A stretch of 43,765 nt of DNA from a virus, in the IMG/VR virus record IMGVR_UViG_3300044225_002878, positions 1 to 43,765 of that record; one strand, 5' to 3'. Under the pieces are notes generated by a model. The model was not told where the DNA came from. It saw only the letters and a program-made list of their open reading frames with translations, and ran no database searches. A program made the position numbers and the translations under genes. Shown here one piece after another: positions 40,659 to 43,765 of the stretch (position 1 is its first letter; each line of letters opens with the position of its first letter).

Positions 40659-42204
40659 TATCATCTCCTTGTGGTTGTTCAGGTTCTTGTGTCTTTATTG
40701 GTTCATTTGTTATACCATCGTTATCACCAATATTTACTCCACCTTCGTCTGGTGGATTACCTGCTTCTATATTAATTTGTTTTCTCATTTCCTCAATCTC
40801 ATAGTCTGTTAATTTAAGGATATTTTTTTGTACCCATAATTTTGAGAAAAATGTTCCAACATAACCTTCAACTTGACCAAGTTGATCTAATTGCTCTCTT
40901 AGTATTTCTGCATCTTTCAACTCAGCAAAGTGTCCGTCTTTCATAAAGTCATATTGAATATGTTCTTTTATATTTTTCCACTCCTCTATATTAATTACAT
41001 TTTTTAAAACTAATTGTGATTTTAAAATATCATTAAATAGTGGTGTAAACTTTTTTCTTATTCTTTGAACAAACTTAGTAAATTTAAGTTCGTCTCTTGT
41101 TATCTCAGTTGTTCTACCTAAAGAAAAGTTTTGTTCTGCTTCTAATCTTGAAATAGGAACATTTAGTGAACGATATAATTTTCTTTGAAAATAAATTATA
41201 TCATCTATCTCACCTAAATTTTGTCCACCAGGTAATGTAGATATCTCTGTTCCTCTACCACCTTCTCTTCTAGGTAACCAAAAATCCTCTAACATTGACA
41301 TGTGATTTCTATCATCACGAATCTCACCCGTCTTTGCATCGTAAACAAGTTTATTACGATATCTTTGCATCACATCTTTTAGATACTGTTCTGCTTTTAC
41401 TTTTGGTAAATTACCTACATCAATATAAAATATTCTTCTCTCTGGTGCTCTTGATATTCTGTAAATGACAAGTGAGTCTTCAATCATTCTTAACTGATTA
41501 ACAGGTTTAATTGCTTTATGCAAATAAGATAAAACTATATTTTTATTTGCATCAGTCAAACCAGATATACAATATGTAATAGCATCAGGTGATATTCTTA
41601 CACCTTGAGTAGAATTCATATTATGTCCTTTTTCATTATACACATAATAATCAACTGATTTTTTAATTAACTCTGGCCCAGATGACTTAGGAACTTTAGT
41701 TACTTCTTTTACTTTTTTAATTTTTCTAGGATCGATGTATCTTACTTCTTTTATTCCTAACTTCGGATTTTTGTTATCAATAATTTTATGATAATATATT
41801 CTACCATCAATATACCATCTTCTAAAAATGTCATGACCCTTCGTATCAAAATCTAAAAGTTGTAATGTTTCATCAAAACACTCTCTTATTTTATCCTTAA
41901 CATTTTTTCTGTATGGAAGTTGGTCTAGTACGATATTGACTGATTGATCTCTTTCGTTTGAAACTATCGCTTCATTAACAATATCTTCAATAGCACTATC
42001 GCACTCTGGTTGTTGTGATATATCTCGATAACGTTTTATGAGATCATACTCACTTCTATCTCTTCCGTCTTGATCTAAGACAGTAGCATAGTGACCCCCA
42101 CCTGCGATTTCAACTGTTCCGTCATCAGCTGAGGGTTGAGTAAATTTCTCTGTGCTATCGCTATCTTTGATTCTCTCGAATTTAAATCCGAATAATTCTG
42201 CCAT
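40648..42204 (-). CDS. 20: gp20 portal protein
   Basis: 518 residues, equal to T4 gp20 (524). Typical segments: GRDRSEYDLIKRYRDISQQP, ECDSAIEDIVNEAI, QLLDFDTKGHDIFRRWYIDG, YYHKIID, RMIEDSLVIYRISRAPERRI then FYIDVGNLPK, SMLEDFWLPRREGGRGTEIS and LPGGQNLGEIDD. Dodecameric vertex through which DNA is packaged. Preceded by a late promoter and AGGAG; ends in a Pro/Gln/Asp-rich tail. Confidence 0.98.
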   Translation of the reverse strand: MAELFGFKFERIKDSDSTEKFTQPSADDGTVEIAGGGHYATVLDQDGRDRSEYDLIKRYRDISQQPECDSAIEDIVNEAIVSNERDQSVNIVLDQLPYRKNVKDKIRECFDETLQLLDFDTKGHDIFRRWYIDGRIYYHKIIDNKNPKLGIKEVRYIDPRKIKKVKEVTKVPKSSGPELIKKSVDYYVYNEKGHNMNSTQGVRISPDAITYCISGLTDANKNIVLSYLHKAIKPVNQLRMIEDSLVIYRISRAPERRIFYIDVGNLPKVKAEQYLKDVMQRYRNKLVYDAKTGEIRDDRNHMSMLEDFWLPRREGGRGTEISTLPGGQNLGEIDDIIYFQRKLYRSLNVPISRLEAEQNFSLGRTTEITRDELKFTKFVQRIRKKFTPLFNDILKSQLVLKNVINIEEWKNIKEHIQYDFMKDGHFAELKDAEILREQLDQLGQVEGYVGTFFSKLWVQKNILKLTDYEIEEMRKQINIEAGNPPDEGGVNIGDNDGITNEPIKTQEPEQPQGDDNEQ

Positions 42205-42220
42205 AATAAGCTCCTACTGT

Positions 42221-42228
42221 TATTTATA
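42221..42228 (-). promoter_or_regulatory. Late promoter for gp20 (TATAAATA)
   Basis: Perfect octamer on the minus strand 17 bases before ATG 42204. It sits in the loop of an inverted repeat CCTACT (42213-42218)/AGTAGG (42228-42233). The repeat may be coincidence or may form a cruciform or operator over the promoter. Confidence 0.65.
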
Positions 42229-42237
42229 GTAGGTAAA

Positions 42238-42768
42238 TTAGAAGTTCACGCCACTTGTTTCAAAGTGTTGATATCTCCAAGTCACCTCAAATTCTTCCAA
42301 TGCATTAGTTGTATCGTAAGATAAATCAACCTGTCCTATTGCCTGTGGAAAACATGCTCTTAAAATATAAGTTTTAAGAACTGTATCATCTCTATCTAAT
42401 TGATCAACAAACAAGTCTGCTTGATAATCAGTTGCAGAGGTAACACCTGTGTTTTCTGCAAGATCGTTGATACCGTTCATCCACCTTTCAATAGCATTTC
42501 TTACATTGAAAGTCGTATCGTTGATGAAAGTGGTTGACCAAGTTTCAAACTCTCTATCACCTGCGATATATACATTTCTTCCTCTGAAAGGCACCGGAAT
42601 CTCTCCAAGTGTTTGACCCGGTAAGTTCGATGCCTTACATAAGAATGAAGCATTTCTAACATCTAAACCAATTGCGATACCTGTTGGAGGTGTAATAGTT
42701 ACTCTGAACTGATTAGCACGAGCACCACCACCTGCAAGATTAGCTTTAAAATCGTCTATGTTTGCCAT
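42238..42768 (-). CDS. 19: gp19 tail tube protein
   Basis: 176 residues (T4 gp19 163). FRVTITPPTGIAIGL, CKASNLPGQTLGEIPVPFRG, REFETWSTTFIND, VRNAIERWMNGIND and WRYQHFETSGVNF are the characteristic gp19 pattern. Polymerises as hexameric rings inside the sheath. Its start shares a base with the gp18 stop region. Confidence 0.95.
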   Translation of the reverse strand: MANIDDFKANLAGGGARANQFRVTITPPTGIAIGLDVRNASFLCKASNLPGQTLGEIPVPFRGRNVYIAGDREFETWSTTFINDTTFNVRNAIERWMNGINDLAENTGVTSATDYQADLFVDQLDRDDTVLKTYILRACFPQAIGQVDLSYDTTNALEEFEVTWRYQHFETSGVNF

Positions 42769-43765
42769 TATACTGCTCCTGCTACTTCAGTGAACGCTAC
42801 ACCTGTTCGTGTCGCCACAAAGTTTAGTTGGATAAAGTTAATTGATCTATTTGGTTTTACAAAGATGTCTGCGACAAATTCGTTTCTATCAATAACTTCA
42901 CCTGTGTTATTTGTTGTATCTGCTATAACTCTAAAGTCTGTGATACCTCTTCTACCTTGTACGTCTCTTAGGAAAGGTTCAATCAAACTTCTAAACTGAG
43001 CTCTTGTAAATTCATCGTTGAACTCAAAGAGTTGGAATTTAGCAGCTGTTGAGATTGCTTTTTCTAATAAGATAAACAATCTTCTAACGTTTATTCTATC
43101 AAATGCTGAAGGATTTGTCAATGCTGTTTTATCACCAAATAGAACAACACCTTGACCTGGTTGATTGATAACTGGGTTGACTCTTCCTCTGTACAACTCA
43201 TCTCTTTGTGTTTGATTTGGGTTGTAAGCAAGTTTGATTGCATTTCTAATTCTACCTCTGTTATATCCAGCAGGTGAGAAGAATGAATCTGCTACTGCAT
43301 CTGTTCTTGCACATGTTCCAGCAACATCGCCGTTTAGAGGTACAAATCTAAATGTATCGTTGTATTTGTCGTACATGTATTTGTATCCACTATCAAGAAC
43401 TAAGAATGATGAACTTGGAACAGTTGCCGCATCTTCACTTACTCTCTGAGTTTGTGTTGCTGAGTCTGTAACTCCTACAACTGCACCTCTACGAGGTGAT
43501 ACAAAACCAAGACAGTCTTTTCTTGCAGTAACAATGTCGTTAATCATTGTTGCATGTGTATCGTATGCTGATTGTGAATCTGCTACGATTGATGATTCAC
43601 CACCAAGAATTAAGTTTACATCTTCAGTTGCATCATCTTCAAACTTTTCATATGCAGTTTTTGTTTCACCAGCGGTCACAGCATAATCATCTGTTCCACC
43701 AGTTAGTTCATCTACAACAACAACAATAACGTCTGTAAATGCTGTTGTTCCTGTTAAATTAGTTC
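42768..43765 (-). CDS. 18: gp18 tail sheath protein, C-terminal part (5' end beyond window)
   Basis: The frame is open from the stop at 42768 to the window edge, giving at least 332 residues; the GTG at 43679 is an internal Val, not a start. SFFSPAGYNRGRIRNAIKLA, QRDELYRGRVNPVINQPGQG and VVLFGDKTAL followed by FDRINVRRLFILLEKAI are classic gp18 C-terminal sheath segments. A contractile sheath confirms myovirus morphology. Confidence 0.96.
   Translation of the reverse strand, partial: TNLTGTTAFTDVIVVVVDELTGGTDDYAVTAGETKTAYEKFEDDATEDVNLILGGESSIVADSQSAYDTHATMINDIVTARKDCLGFVSPRRGAVVGVTDSATQTQRVSEDAATVPSSSFLVLDSGYKYMYDKYNDTFRFVPLNGDVAGTCARTDAVADSFFSPAGYNRGRIRNAIKLAYNPNQTQRDELYRGRVNPVINQPGQGVVLFGDKTALTNPSAFDRINVRRLFILLEKAISTAAKFQLFEFNDEFTRAQFRSLIEPFLRDVQGRRGITDFRVIADTTNNTGEVIDRNEFVADIFVKPNRSINFIQLNFVATRTGVAFTEVAGAV

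Noticed and set aside
43679-43679. GTG at 43679 as start of the tail sheath gene
   Set aside because: The frame stays open to the window edge and the protein aligns only with the C-terminal part of gp18, so this is an internal Val.
1-43765. CRISPR array, insertion sequence, integrase or attachment site
   Set aside because: No regularly spaced repeats, transposase or integrase motifs were seen; the only clear direct repeat is the 18-base pair inside gene 22.

Overview
The window is one compact block of a T4-like myovirus genome. Every gene I can support lies on the minus strand, so transcription runs from high to low coordinates. Genes mostly abut or overlap by 1 to 50 bases through ATGA or TAATG junctions, and no stretch over 300 bases lacks a gene. 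The DNA is AT-rich (roughly one third GC by eye). Low GC, marine T4-type gene content (DUF3310, Sm-like proteins, Hsp20, MoxR/VWA pair, KWDG-motif protein) and gene order suggest a marine phage. A SAR11-type (Pelagibacter) myophage is a reasonable guess, but the host is inference.

Layout in transcription order. (1) 43765-36288, head and tail: gp18 sheath (cut by the window edge), gp19 tube, gp20 portal, gp67 core, a gp68-position protein, an unknown protein, gp21 protease, gp22 scaffold and gp23 capsid, closed by a strong terminator. (2) 36223-29599, recombination and late transcription: a tail-tube-like paralogue, UvsY, UvsW, an Sm-like protein, gp55 late sigma factor, gp47, a membrane protein and gp46. 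(3) 29602-24452, accessory carbohydrate/radical-SAM block: a small ORF, a radical SAM protein, a separate SPASM-like protein, a carbamoyltransferase, an SGNH hydrolase, a glycosyltransferase-like protein and a nucleotide-sugar dehydrogenase. (4) 24382-20333: a VWA/metallopeptidase-like protein and MoxR AAA+ ATPase pair, tRNA-Asp(GTC) and Hsp20. (5) 20265-4821, replisome: unknown, DUF3310, gp45 clamp, gp44, [short DegT aminotransferase, GT-B glycosyltransferase, radical SAM], gp62, RegA, [amidinotransferase], gp43 polymerase, [PP-loop/AsnB-like, C5-cytosine MTase, CmoA-like], small exported protein, UvsX, two small genes, gp41. Brackets mark non-T4 enzymes inserted between core genes. (6) 4849-1: small protein, PGD..SxK-motif protein, KWDG nucleotidyltransferase-like protein, basic protein, nucleotidylyltransferase fusion, and the start of a further gene.

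The most striking observation is the four-gene overlapping or abutting run gp43 - AsnB-like PP-loop - C5 methyltransferase - CmoA-like. The methyltransferase has Arg (R356) in place of the near-invariant motif X Asn. In the engineered enzyme M.MpeI, to my knowledge, changing this Asn to Lys/Arg permits use of carboxy-SAM to make 5-carboxymethylcytosine. The next gene resembles CmoA, the carboxy-SAM synthase, and keeps the arginine that aligns with E. coli CmoA R199. The gene before it is an ATP-dependent carboxylate-amidating-type enzyme whose C-terminus mimics the clamp-binding tail of the polymerase. I propose a natural pathway that carboxymethylates phage DNA cytosine and then amidates it at the replication fork.

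Regulation appears split. Gaps ahead of replication, recombination, chaperone and AAA genes hold TTGAC(A/T)-17/18-(-10) sites. Gaps ahead of gp20, gp22 and gp23 hold TATAAATA-like late promoters, consistent with the encoded gp55 and gp45.
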